From Aspidapion aeneum (lineage: Eukaryota > Arthropoda > Insecta > Coleoptera > Brentidae), in NCBI GenBank assembly GCA_963576565.1, contig OY755039.1, positions 127,952,640 through 128,016,639 on the forward strand: 64,000 nt of DNA, in the 5' to 3' direction. Position 1 is the first letter of the stretch. The number at the start of each line of letters is the position of its first letter. The position numbers were made by a program, and so were the translations under genes. The notes below the pieces were generated by a model, which saw nothing but the letters and a program-made list of their open reading frames with translations, ran no database searches and was not told where the DNA came from. Of the stretch, positions 1 to 9,853 are shown in pieces.

Positions 1-699
1 AGAAGAGGAAGAATCTCTGACATTTACTCAGATTGTGGTAGCGCGTTCTTGGGAGCTGATCGTTTATTCAAACAGTACTCCCAGGAAGCATGTCACAGTC
101 TAAAAATTACCTGGCATTTTTCAAGTCCTGGTAGTCCGCACCTAAACGGACTAGCTGAGGCAGGAGTTAAATCCACCAAGGCAAATTTAAAACGTGTAAT
201 AGGTGAGCAACGGTTAACCTATGAAGAGTTTTTTACTTTTTTGTGTCAGGTCGAATCCATACTAAACAGCCGGCCTCTGTATGCCCAAAGTATGGATCCG
301 AATGACTTTCTTCCACTGACCCCTGGTCATTTTCTTACCCTGGAACCGTTGAATTCCGTACCAGAACCCGAATTTTCTGATTCCAAGTTGAACACCCTGT
401 CCCGCTGGCAGCTGGTGCAAAGGCTCCAGTCCGATTTTTGGAAACGCTGGAACTTGGAGTACCTAAACACCTTGCAACAGCGTTCTAAATGGACAGAGGC
501 TTCTAACAATATTAAACTAAATACTTTAGTCGTGGTAAAGAATGAACAAAAACCGCCATTGCAATGGGCTGTTGGGCGAATTGTCGACGTACACCCTGGC
601 TCAGACGGTCATATTCGTGTTGTGACCGTTAAAACAGCTACAGGAACATATCGTCGACCAGTAGTGAAACTATGTCCTTTGCCTATGCCCGACGCATAA
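1..699 (+). CDS. BEL/Pao integrase C-terminal part (partial)
   Basis: Open from the first base of the window, so the N-terminal part lies outside. Residues 1-25 carry the second catalytic aspartate context (SDCG), and the integrase glutamate lies in LAEAGVKSTK. The C-terminal part matches the domain that closes BEL/Pao polyproteins (WQLVQRLQSDFWKRWNLEYL and the closing PVVKLCPLP), as in the second BEL/Pao element at 17658. The role is integration of element cDNA. This stretch has no stop or frameshift. No start is assigned because it is the tail of a polyprotein. Family is clear; the subfamily is not determined. Confidence 0.9.
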   Translation, partial: RRGRISDIYSDCGSAFLGADRLFKQYSQEACHSLKITWHFSSPGSPHLNGLAEAGVKSTKANLKRVIGEQRLTYEEFFTFLCQVESILNSRPLYAQSMDPNDFLPLTPGHFLTLEPLNSVPEPEFSDSKLNTLSRWQLVQRLQSDFWKRWNLEYLNTLQQRSKWTEASNNIKLNTLVVVKNEQKPPLQWAVGRIVDVHPGSDGHIRVVTVKTATGTYRRPVVKLCPLPMPDA

Positions 700-1200
700 G
701 GCAAAATTTTCTTTTTCTTTCTTAATTTTTTCTAAGTATTTTTTCTTTTCTTTTAATTTTAATTTACATGCATAATTTAATGCATATTTGGGTTAATGTT
801 AAATTGTATCGTTTAATAGCTAATAGGCGAATACTATTTAATTTTTTTTTCCTTTCCTTTTCTTAACTAAGTAAAAACACACGTGTTTTGGCGGCCGGAA
901 AATGTTGGTGCAAGCAAGAAATTTCCTAATTTTTATTTTCTTTTCCTTTTCTGCGCGTTTAAAATAATTTAAATTTTCGCGCTCTAAAATATGCATATGG
1001 GGTTTCACGGCACCGGACACGTGGAAGAGAAGCAGCGCCGCGATGAGTGCGCAAAGAACCACCGTCACAACAAGACACTAGCAAAATCACGTTCCCGAAA
1101 AAAGTGAATTTGAGGTGAAAAAACTGGACGTTTAAACGTCGACTGGAGCTGCAAGAGAGTCCGAGGTAGGTGCCTTTTCATATAAAATTCCATATGTATC
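1..1200 (+). mobile_element. 3' end of a BEL/Pao retrotransposon with partial 3' LTR
   Basis: After the pol stop, about 200 bases of T-rich untranslated sequence lead to GGCGGCCGGAAAA and then TGTTGGTG at 903. This resembles the GGCCGGCGGGA tract followed by TGTT in the BEL/Pao copy at 17156-24545, so 903 is the likely 3' LTR start. The LTR end could not be found: no CA end matching TGTTGGTG precedes the errantivirus gag remnant. The right limit (1200) is therefore approximate and the LTR probably truncated. Confidence 0.6.
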
Positions 1201-1680
1201 GTAACTTTCCATTTTCAATCGTCAATACCGACAATTATTTTTAAATGTGCTTGTGAAGCCAATACCGGCGACCTATCGAAGGAAATTCCGTTATTTTTCA
1301 GCCCTTGCACGCACAACAATCCCTATGATCCCAATTTTGAAAATTTTAACAACTATGATCCTTATGATCCAAATTTTGAAAATTTTCAGTATGAAAATCA
1401 GTTTCATTACGAAAATGAAATCTCACAAGAATTTTCGAATAATTTTGAAGAACAATATGTAAATGTCATAAGTCAATACAATTTTAATCAACCCGGAGTA
1501 TATCAAAATTTTGAAAACCAAAATCAAATTTTGCCACCAGAAACCCAAAATTTTCAAATTACTTCCAATCAAAACCATCCACCCCAATCGATTCAAGAAA
1601 CAGATACCCAATTAGAACAAACTATTACGAAAATCCAACACATGTCAATCGATCAAACACCAGAACAAACATTCGTGTAA
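1186..1680 (+). pseudogene. gag: Errantivirus gag C-terminal remnant
   Basis: A reading frame open from 1186 to the stop at 1678. It is rich in Asn, Gln, Phe, Tyr and Pro, with a tandem motif (NPYDPNFENF then NNYDPYDPNFENF near 1315-1390). No zinc knuckle is visible, as is usual for errantivirus gag. The N-terminal capsid part is absent and no convincing ATG precedes it. The frame overlaps the -1 pol frame (open from 1515). Assignment as gag rests on position just before the protease and on the -1 relation; the protein itself is not recognised by motif. Confidence 0.6.
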
Positions 1681-4600
1681 ATACCAATCTACATAACTTA
1701 AACTCAAAAAATCTTTTTTATATTAATGACGCAACAAATAAATTTAAACTTTTAATTGACACCGGCGCAGGAATTTCAGTATTTAAAGAAAAAACAGTCG
1801 AAAATCATAATAATCGATTTGCAGAAAATGTAATAGTACAAGGAATAACCGATGAAAAAATTCCAATCACCCAATCAGTTTTAATCCCTTTCGCTAAAGA
1901 CGATCCACTAAAAGTCTATATTTGTAATTTAGACATAGAATTTGACGGAATATTAGGACTCGATTTTCTTGAACATTACAAATGCGTAATTGACTTAAAT
2001 TCGAAACAGCTATGCACCAATTTTAAAACAATACCTTTAATTCAAGTAACAGAAAAAACTTTTGAACAAAATCTCGAAAATAATCAAAATCAAATAAATC
2101 AAACCATACCACCAATACCTAAACCAAGATTAATTCAAAATCAAAAAACGCCACCAATACCAAAACCGCGAATAAATTTAAATCCAAATAATTTTCAAAA
2201 TCAAATATCTTTAGAACCGCGAACCGAACAAGTTTTCAAATTAAAATCTAATTTAAAAAACACAGATGCAATTTTAATTAGTCAAGAAATAGAAAAAGTA
2301 AGATTACCAAACGCCCTAGTCCACATTAACGAAAATGGTGAATTTTATACATCAATAATAAATCCCAATGCTATTCCTAAAACAATAAATTTTAATAACT
2401 TGTCTTTTGAGCCCATACCAAGTGTTCACGATATTTTGAATTTCAATACCAATGAAGACGAATTCATTGATAGAATCGACCTTATTAAAAATCAATTAAG
2501 ACTAGAACATCTAAATTACGAAGAAAAAGAACTAATTTCAAATCTTTGTTTTAAATTTTCTGACATTTTCTATATCGAAGGAGATCAATTAACTTTCACT
2601 AATCAAATCAAACATACAATTGAAACCAACAATGCTCATCCAATTTTTACTAAATCATATCGGTACCCTCAAATACACAAAGAGGAAGTAAAAACACAAA
2701 TTAATAAAATGCTCGATCAAAAAATAATCCGACCATCAATTTCCCCGTGGTCATCACCTGTTTGGGTAGTCCCAAAAAAACTTGACGCCTCTAACAAACA
2801 AAAATGGAGAGTAGTAATCGATTATAGAAAACTGAATGAAGTAACAGTTGACGATAAATATCCACTTCCAAATATTTCAGATTTATTAGATCAGTTAGGT
2901 AAATGTCAATATTTTACAACACTTGATTTAGCATCCGGTTTTCACCAAATTGAAATTGATCAAAAAGATATTCAAAAAACAGCCTTTTCTGTCGAAAATG
3001 GACACTACGAATTTGTTCGTATGCCATTTGGTTTAAAAAATGCACCCTCCACATTTCAACGTGTGATGGATAACATTTTATTAGGCATTCTAAATGAACG
3101 TTGTTTAGTTTATATGGACGACATTATTGTTTATTCACCAACAATTCATGAACACATTTCACGTCTTTCCGAAGTTTTCCAAAGATTACGAAAATCAAAT
3201 TTAAAAATTCAACCTGACAAATGCGAGTTTTTACGAAAAGAAGTAGCATACCTCGGACATTTAATTACCGAAAATGGAGTAAAACCAAACCCTGATAAAG
3301 TAAAATGTATTCAAAACTTTCGAGAATTAAAAAATCCTCGTGACGTAAAATCATTTCTCGGACTTGCCGGATATTATCGAAGATTCATACCGAACTTCGC
3401 GAAAATCTCAAAACCCTTAACAAAACTTCTTCAAAAAGATACAAAATTTATTTTTTCTAAAGAATGTCAAGAAGCTTTTGAAACACTCAAAAATGCATTA
3501 ATTTCTGATCCAATATTAATTTATCCAAATTTCGAAGAACCCTTCATTTTAACTACAGACGCGAGCGCATTTGCGATAGGAGCCGTACTTTCACAAGTTC
3601 CAATTGGTAAAGACCTTCCGATAGCTTTTGCATCGAGAACCCTTTGTAGTGCAGAAACTAAATACTCCACTATTGAAAGAGAACTATTAGCAATAGTATG
3701 GTCCGTAAAACACTGTCGACCTTACCTTTTTGGTAGAAGATTCACTATAGTCACCGATCACAGACCTCTAACCTGGCTACTTTCAATTAAAGACCCCGGT
3801 AGCAGATTAGTACGTTGGCGATTAAAATTAGAAGAATATAGTTTTAAAATCATTCATAAACCCGGTAAAATCAATAAAAATGCAGACGCTTTATCGCGAA
3901 TAAAAATCAATCATTTCAAAGACTGTATAGACTTTAAATCAAACATTAAAATTTTTGCAAACAACGAAAATAACGATCAAGAACCAATTTTTAACGAAGA
4001 AGATGATCAAAAAATAACAGATGAATTTAACAGATTTGTTGAACTTTACAAGACGCGATCCCTAATTGATTATTCTAAAATCGAAACCTCGAATGATCAA
4101 TTATTAGATAAATCAAATAAATTAATAGTAACCTTTTTCCGACAAAATAAAATGGAAGATTTACATTTCAAAATCATTGACGATATTTTTGAAGAAGAAT
4201 TCCACCTTGAAGAATTAAAAATTAATTTTGTTTCTAGCAAAACAGTTAAAGAACGTAAATATTTTATTATAGCCCTACCATTCGATAATGATGATTGTTC
4301 ACAACACTTATTTTATTGCCTTTTTAAAGACCAAAATGAATTTGAAATTAACAAAACATACTGCATCGAAAACAATCTAGATTTACCAACTTTAGAGATG
4401 CTATCTTACATCTTTTCTGATAAAGACATAAAATTAAAAATTTGCCAAAATATAATAACAACCCCCGACGAAGATGAAATCCCAATAATTTTAGAAAATT
4501 ATCACTTAGGAAAAAGCAACCTACACCTTGGAATAAATGAAACAGTTAGACGCATTAGAGAAAAATATAATTGGCGTGGTTTAACAAAAAACGTAGAAGA

Positions 4601-5498
4601 TTTCATAAAAAAATGTAAAACTTGTCAAAAAGTAAAAATTGTTCGTAAAAATCTAAGCAGACCCTTCGTTGTAACAGAAACACCACGTACCCCTTTTGAA
4701 CGAATCAATATCGATATTTTCGAATACCCCACTAGAAATTACGCGTTAACAGTACGGGATGAATTAACAAAATTTACACAAGCTTACGCAATGAGTGATA
4801 AAAAAGCCAGTACAGTAGTTAGTACTATTTTACTATTTTTCCAACATTTCGGTGTACCCTTACGAATACATTGCGACTATGGCAAAGAATTTGATAATGC
4901 CCTTTTAAAAGATTTATGTACCCTATACGATGTTAAGTTAACATTTTCTAGCGTAGCACATCCCCAGTCAAACGGTTCACTAGAACGATTTCACGCAACC
5001 CTTTGCGAAATGATCAGAATCAATAAACAAGGAAACCCTGAAGATCATTGTTTTAGCGTTCTTCCATACGCGGTAATTTGCTATAATAATACAAAAAACA
5101 AAACACACGGATTTACCCCTTACGAACTCGTTTTCGGACATACATCAAGTAGACCCCCCGAAAAGCTCTATAACCAAGAACAATTGATATCTAAATATGT
5201 ACGCGATTTAAATAATAGAATGGACTATTTTTACAAATTAGCTAGAAATAGAACGGATCAATCGAAACAAAAATCGAAAGAACGATTCGACGAACACGTA
5301 CGAAAGAATCTCCCTGAATTTAATGTAGGAGACAAAGTTTGGCTTAAAGAATCACAAATCAAATCAAAATCAGAAAACTTATTTAATGGTCCTTTTGAAA
5401 TTTTAGAAATACATCGTAATTCTGCAACACTTAAAAACCCACAAACAAATCAATTAACCAAAGTTAATTTTGATAGGTTAAAACCGTGCTTTGAATAA
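1515..5498 (+). CDS. pol: Errantivirus pol: protease, RT, RNase H, integrase
   Basis: One uninterrupted frame, -1 to gag, with no usable internal start before about 2400, as expected for a frameshift product. Domains in order: aspartic protease with LLIDTGAG at about 1750; reverse transcriptase with the active site VYMDDIIVYS at about 3110; RNase H starting TTDASAFAIGAVL at about 3550; integrase zinc region (H, H, CKTC) at 4500-4630; integrase core with D in NIDIFEYP, D in HCDYGKEF and E in SLERFH; then a GPY-type end (NGPFEIL). All catalytic residues seen are intact and the length is normal for Gypsy pol. It makes and integrates element cDNA. Its last bases overlap the region of the env start, as in other errantiviruses. 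Confidence 0.93.
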   Translation, partial: KPKSNFATRNPKFSNYFQSKPSTPIDSRNRYPIRTNYYENPTHVNRSNTRTNIRVNTNLHNLNSKNLFYINDATNKFKLLIDTGAGISVFKEKTVENHNNRFAENVIVQGITDEKIPITQSVLIPFAKDDPLKVYICNLDIEFDGILGLDFLEHYKCVIDLNSKQLCTNFKTIPLIQVTEKTFEQNLENNQNQINQTIPPIPKPRLIQNQKTPPIPKPRINLNPNNFQNQISLEPRTEQVFKLKSNLKNTDAILISQEIEKVRLPNALVHINENGEFYTSIINPNAIPKTINFNNLSFEPIPSVHDILNFNTNEDEFIDRIDLIKNQLRLEHLNYEEKELISNLCFKFSDIFYIEGDQLTFTNQIKHTIETNNAHPIFTKSYRYPQIHKEEVKTQINKMLDQKIIRPSISPWSSPVWVVPKKLDASNKQKWRVVIDYRKLNEVTVDDKYPLPNISDLLDQLGKCQYFTTLDLASGFHQIEIDQKDIQKTAFSVENGHYEFVRMPFGLKNAPSTFQRVMDNILLGILNERCLVYMDDIIVYSPTIHEHISRLSEVFQRLRKSNLKIQPDKCEFLRKEVAYLGHLITENGVKPNPDKVKCIQNFRELKNPRDVKSFLGLAGYYRRFIPNFAKISKPLTKLLQKDTKFIFSKECQEAFETLKNALISDPILIYPNFEEPFILTTDASAFAIGAVLSQVPIGKDLPIAFASRTLCSAETKYSTIERELLAIVWSVKHCRPYLFGRRFTIVTDHRPLTWLLSIKDPGSRLVRWRLKLEEYSFKIIHKPGKINKNADALSRIKINHFKDCIDFKSNIKIFANNENNDQEPIFNEEDDQKITDEFNRFVELYKTRSLIDYSKIETSNDQLLDKSNKLIVTFFRQNKMEDLHFKIIDDIFEEEFHLEELKINFVSSKTVKERKYFIIALPFDNDDCSQHLFYCLFKDQNEFEINKTYCIENNLDLPTLEMLSYIFSDKDIKLKICQNIITTPDEDEIPIILENYHLGKSNLHLGINETVRRIREKYNWRGLTKNVEDFIKKCKTCQKVKIVRKNLSRPFVVTETPRTPFERINIDIFEYPTRNYALTVRDELTKFTQAYAMSDKKASTVVSTILLFFQHFGVPLRIHCDYGKEFDNALLKDLCTLYDVKLTFSSVAHPQSNGSLERFHATLCEMIRINKQGNPEDHCFSVLPYAVICYNNTKNKTHGFTPYELVFGHTSSRPPEKLYNQEQLISKYVRDLNNRMDYFYKLARNRTDQSKQKSKERFDEHVRKNLPEFNVGDKVWLKESQIKSKSENLFNGPFEILEIHRNSATLKNPQTNQLTKVNFDRLKPCFE
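1548..1554 (+). promoter_or_regulatory. Candidate -1 ribosomal frameshift heptamer (A AAT TTT)
   Basis: In the gag frame the codons read caA AAT TTT, which fits the X XXY YYZ slippery pattern. It lies inside the gag/pol overlap (pol frame open from 1515, gag stop at 1678). A second identical heptamer at 1506-1512 would enter the pol frame at a TGA and so cannot serve. Function is inferred from pattern and frame relation only; no downstream pseudoknot was worked out. Confidence 0.5.
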
Positions 5499-6291
5499 AA
5501 TAAAAATCTTTTATTTTAGATTAATGGGAATAATCTCAATCGTTTCCAGTCAATATTCAATATTACCAATAAATAATACACTAGGACTATTTTATCATGA
5601 AGAATCCCTTATCAGAATTTCTAATAATGAATGGACACTTGTTGTTTACAAAGATCTTTTACCCTTTAAGAAAGCAATTGAGCATAATGACAAAATTTTA
5701 GATACCTTTATGGATCACTTTTCAATCAATAATAATCAAATTGCAAATTTCAAATCGCAAATTAAAACGCATGTTAGCCTTTTAAAACAAATTTCTAATT
5801 ACGTTAATATTAAATACGAAGAACTTATCTCGGATACAAAAGAAAAATCATATAGGCAAAAACGTGGAATATTTAATGGCATCGGAACTATTTGGAAATC
5901 TATTACAGGAAATTTAGATGCATCAGACGGAGAATACTTTAATGATTGTATTAATAAAGTATCGACTGATGAGAAAAATATTGAAAGATTATTGCAAAAA
6001 CAAATTTCAGTAACAACCTCTGTTATTAAAAGTTTTAATACGACTTTACAAAAATTACAAATTGATGAAGAAACGTTTAATCATGATATTAAATTAATTC
6101 AATATTTAGTTACTTCGATTTCTGATAACGCTGCCTATGCAGAAGCACAAATAAAAGCATTAGATTTATGCGAATCGCTTATGGAAAGTTACACCTTTAT
6201 TAAAGATTCATTAAATGACGCGTTAAACGCAGTAACTTTTGCACGTTTAAAAATATTGCATGGTTCAATAATAAACCATCGGATTTGGTAG
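5491..6291 (+). pseudogene. env: Errantivirus env, N-terminal part (broken)
   Basis: The likely start is ATG at 5524 (a short hydrophobic leader MGIISIVSS). It follows a good splice acceptor (T-rich run ending TTTTAG at about 5519), matching the spliced env mRNA of errantiviruses. Around residue 125 the basic site RQKR is followed by GIFNGIG, a furin-type cleavage site and fusion-peptide-like start typical of the F-like insect env proteins. A frameshift near 6275 ends this frame prematurely; the rest of env follows in another frame from 6285. The protein would mediate membrane fusion in an intact element; this copy is disrupted. Confidence 0.8.
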
Positions 6292-7421
6292 ATTCATTAA
6301 AAAAGATTTCTCATTCATTACAAAAAAATAATTTGCCTTTAGCAATATCAATCTCAACGGTAGCCCAATACATTAATTTAATTGAACTTAGTGCTTTTCA
6401 AACTGAATCAAAAATAGTATTTGTTCTTAAAATACCTCGTATAGACCCTTCAACTTATACTTTATACAGACTTTACCCAATACCAATATTAGATAATCGA
6501 ACAGGTCTTCACCATACTATATCAACAATTAATAAATTTATTGCGCGTGACGATGATTCAATGTTTTTCGTCACCTTCCACAACGTGGACCACTGCAAGA
6601 TCATCGAAAGAAGAACGAAGCTCTGTTCCAAAGTACTTCCGTATCCCATCGACAGTGATGCTATTTGTGAAACTCAACTATTGAAGCAACAAACTCAGCT
6701 GCCGAAAACATGTCAAACAGCCATTTTCTATGCACAAGGCTACAATGGTCAACCACTTGAAGAAAATCAATGGCTAGTTACTATGTCAGAATCAGTACCT
6801 ACCAATATCAAATGCAAGAATCAAGAAATCATTACGAAATTAATTGAAACCAATAGTATAATTCGTTTCAAATCAACATGCAATGCTTTTATTGGAAATA
6901 CGAGGATTCATTCTGAAACCATACTTCAAGAAAGTACCTTCGAAGAAATAAATTCACCAATAATCAATATTCCATATACTTGTTGTAAAGATATGCCTGC
7001 AATCCCCAAAATTCAAGGCCTAAAACCATTAAAGTTAAGCAAAATAAACGTCGAAGATCTGAATATTGCACAACATAATCTTAACCAATATTCAGAAGAA
7101 TTAGATAAAATGATCAATCAATCATTCATTCAAAAACACATTGATTGGTTTACTATCATTACAATATCATTGATAGTACTACTAGTAATTCTTTACATTA
7201 TTAACAAATGTCGAAGACGCCGAAGAACAAGAAATGGTAATAATACCAATAACGATAATGATAATGGTAATGACTTTCCACCATTTCCAAAATCTAATCT
7301 ACAAAGAATTAGGAATTTATCGAATATCTTACCAAAAAGAAGGCCAAGCATACACATCGAAGATCAAATCGAAAAAGAAATCGAACCCAATGCAAAATTA
7401 ATGATCAATCAATCATCTTAA
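6285..7421 (+). pseudogene. env: Errantivirus env, C-terminal part with transmembrane anchor
   Basis: Continues the env ectodomain after the frameshift near 6275. It has several cysteines and an extended hydrophobic stretch starting WFTIITISLIVLLVILYII around residue 285. A very basic stop-transfer run (KCRRRRRTR) and a hydrophilic cytoplasmic tail follow. This is the type I membrane topology expected for an errantivirus envelope. The frame is otherwise open to its stop, 30 bases before the polypurine tract. Confidence 0.8.
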
Positions 7422-7450
7422 TAAAAGTTGCCGTATAACGCCAACTTTTT

Positions 7451-7465
7451 CAAAAAGAGGGGAGC
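7451..7465 (+). other. Polypurine tract of the errantivirus-like element
   Basis: The purine run CAAAAAGAGGGGAGC ends directly before the LTR start TGTTATA. It is the expected primer for plus-strand DNA synthesis. Confidence 0.75.
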
Positions 7466-7908
7466 TGTTATATGAAAATATCCTGCCTACACTTAGAAGA
7501 AACCAGAACCTTCTATGAAACCCGAGAACCTTCCAGATAAGAAGCTTATTCTGCTGACTTGCGTTTCCCATGAAATAAACAACACGTGCATTCAAGCCGA
7601 ATCAACACTTTATTTCTCAGAACCTTTCAAGATAAGAAGACCATTCTGCTGACTTGCGTCTCTCACGGAATAAACAACACGTGCATTCCTGCCGAATTGC
7701 ACTTTAGTTTAAGTCTAGAATATTAAGGAATTATTCCATTGCTTAATCAGCACATTTTCTTTATATAAACTCAAATCATTGTAATGTTAAGTCATTCTCT
7801 TTAGAATCGTTCTTAAGTACACGTTCAATTATAACGTTTAAGTCCTATATTGTATTTAATCAAAATAAAGTTTTTTAAAAAGTTAAAAGTAAACTTTAAA
7901 GTATAACA
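7466..7908 (+). repeat. 3' LTR of the errantivirus-like element (443 bp)
   Basis: Bounded by the inverted ends TGTTATA and TATAACA. It carries a TATA-like box (TTATATAAA at 7761), a poly(A) signal AATAAA at 7864 and an imperfect direct repeat of about 77 bp in the U3 part. No partner LTR is found upstream, so both ends rest on the terminal inverted bases, the polypurine tract and the start of LINE homology right after 7908. Confidence 0.8.
7535..7705 (+). repeat. Two direct copies of a 77-bp block in the LTR U3
   Basis: 7535-7612 and 7630-7705 both read AGATAAGAAG...TTCTGCTGACTTGCG, then AATAAACAACACGTGCATTC, and end GCCGAAT...CACTTT. Each copy contains the E-box-like CACGTG. Tandem U3 blocks of this kind often act as enhancers in LTR elements; function here is inference. 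Confidence 0.75.
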
Positions 7909-7986
7909 TAAGATTGGCCTGGGCAGCATTCAGTTAATTAAGCTACATATTAAAAATCTCCTTAGTATTTCAAAACGAAAGTGTAC
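7909..7986 (+). pseudogene. LINE reverse transcriptase fragment, left piece
   Basis: Reads RLAWAAFS.LSYILK in one frame and YFKTKVYNQ across the Gypsy insertion point, the conserved sequence before the YGAQTW region of non-LTR reverse transcriptases. It begins right after the errantivirus LTR and continues at 13451 beyond the Gypsy element. Contains a stop and frameshifts. Confidence 0.7.
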
Positions 7987-8196
7987 TGTAGGACCTCTGT
8001 GTCCCACAGAAATAGTACGTTTTCTGCTATTTTAGTAGCTTTGTTATTGTTCACTATTTCCATAAAATGTGTTTTCTTCTAACCTCACTCCCATGTCAGG
8101 ATTACCAACCTGCTAGGGAATTAAAGCAGCATTATCAATCACTTCCGTGTAGTGTTGCCAACTGCCCAATATACGAGGGATAATCTATATCCTACA
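7987..8196 (-). repeat. 3' LTR of the Gypsy element (210 bp)
   Basis: TG...CA ends, nearly identical to 13236-13445. A tract TCCCTTCCTTTTTTT at 8197-8211 is, on the minus strand, the polypurine tract next to it. Confidence 0.93.
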
Positions 8197-8686
8197 TCCC
8201 TTCCTTTTTTTCGTTTTAAAATGCTGTTGGCAACTATTTCTTTTGAATCTGTAAAATGAACTATACAATACTTTAACTGTTTGAGAGTTGGCTAATTGCC
8301 CTCAGTATTTAAGCCAATAAAAAGAATAAGATCAAATGTAGGGTTAAGTTTCAATGTTATTGTTTTGTATTTATTGCAACAGTGTTCTTTTTGTTGATAA
8401 TAAAATTAATAGATTTAAATGGAATCGTTTGTTTTATTTATTTATCCTTTCCCTTCCCCTTTTTCCTTCTTTTTTTCTTTTTATTGCAAGTATTTTAATT
8501 TTTCTTAAAACTCATTATAAGTAACAATAATTTACTATTCTTTTTATGTAGTAAACTGTAAACATTATTTATTTAGTGTTAAAGACTTAATGTTATAAGT
8601 AAAGTTACAAAAATACAAACTTGATTTTACAAACTTAACAAATAATATACAAATATATATATATATATATAGGTATGCTAATTACT
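8197..8686 (-). other. Gypsy 3' untranslated region with polypurine tract and TA run
   Basis: No gene is visible between the integrase stop and the 3' LTR. It includes the polypurine tract at 8197-8211 (minus strand) and a short TA microsatellite at 8653-8672. Confidence 0.7.
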
Positions 8687-9853
8687 CTATTCAGTTTCAG
8701 TCTCTTTATTTGAGATCGATGTCCATTCACCCCCAACTTTCTTAAGATGGACAATGTTTCGTCTATAAATCTGTCCGGTTTCATCATTCCTTACTTGGAT
8801 ATCTGCATCCTTCTTCGTAAGCACAGTATGTGGTGCTACAACTACTTTGTCGCCACACTCAATATTTGCTTTTTCAGCTCTTCTCTTTTTATCTGTGTAT
8901 ATTTTCTCTTTCTGCTTTTCCCATTTATCATGATCTCTTACTTCTTCATCTACCACTTCTGACACTACTAAATGACAAGATCTGGGAAAGGAAGGTAGTT
9001 TATCTCTAAACATTCTCTTTAGGAATAATTCACTTGGGGTCTTTTCCGTAGTTACATGGGGGGTGCTATTATACATCATGAGATATTCACAGAGATCTTT
9101 TCTCCAGTTTCTTTTATAAATTTGGCTTATTTTTAACCTTTTCAGGACATCTTTATTTTGTCTTTCTACTTCCCCATTTGCTTGTGGCCAACGAGGAATG
9201 GTGTAAAACAAGATAATATCATTTAATTTACAGAAGTTTTTGAAATCTGAGCATATCAGTGCTGAGTCATTATCTAGAGTGATTGACTCTGGAAGGCCTA
9301 GTCTGCTAAATATATCTTCGAGAATTTCAACGATCTTATTAGCTGTTGTTGATTTCATGGATTTTATTTCTTTGTACCTACTATAGTAATCTACTACAAT
9401 AAATAAGTAATCCTGGCTTGGTAGTGGCCCCATCCAGTCCAAGGCAATATCAACCCAAGGCTCTGTAGGAAAATCCCTACGTTTTAAAGGATGTGGCGTA
9501 TTTGGTGCACTTACAAGAGTGCAGCCTTTGCAAGTTCTTATGAATTTTTCAACCTCTTGGTCTATTTTGGGCCACTATACTTTTGTTCGAAGTCTTTTTT
9601 TCATCGAGACTATTCCAGGATGGCCTTCATTGGCTAACTCTAATACCTTTTGCCTTAGTTTTTCCGGTATAACAATTCTGTTGCTTCTGATCAGTATGTC
9701 ATCATATATGGCTAGTTCTGCAGAAAATATTTGAAACCTTTCAGTTTGTTTATCCCATTTGTTTTGTTCGAGGGCTTTTTTTACAGCCTGAATTTCTATG
9801 TCAGCTCTAGACTGCTTCTTAATCTCTTCTAAGGGAATGGCCACTGGTCTTGT
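8687..9853 (-). pseudogene. Gypsy integrase region, with one internal stop
   Basis: On the minus strand it runs from the stop that ends the RT-RNase H frame. The first part (9844-9577) carries the linker and HPG of the zinc-binding region, then a TAG near 9575. The CKGC pair follows in the same frame, and the core starts LDWMGPLPS. The catalytic sites are VVDYYSRY (D), ITLDNDSAL (second D in TLDN; the next residue is D where G is usual) and NGEVERQN (E). The C-terminal part is rich in K and R and then has ...VVVAPHTV. It integrates element cDNA when intact. The stops suggest this copy is inactive. Confidence 0.85.

Larger units (their letters stand above)
1200..7908 (+). mobile_element. Errantivirus-like Gypsy retrotransposon, 5' truncated
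   Basis: Order gag remnant, protease-RT-RNase H-integrase, env with a transmembrane segment, polypurine tract, LTR. A third ORF of fusion-protein type is the mark of insect errantiviruses. The 3' LTR sequence is not found 5' of gag, and BEL/Pao LTR-like sequence lies there instead, so the 5' LTR, primer site and most of gag are missing. Env is frameshifted. The element is therefore a dead endogenous copy. The left limit is approximate. Confidence 0.85.
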
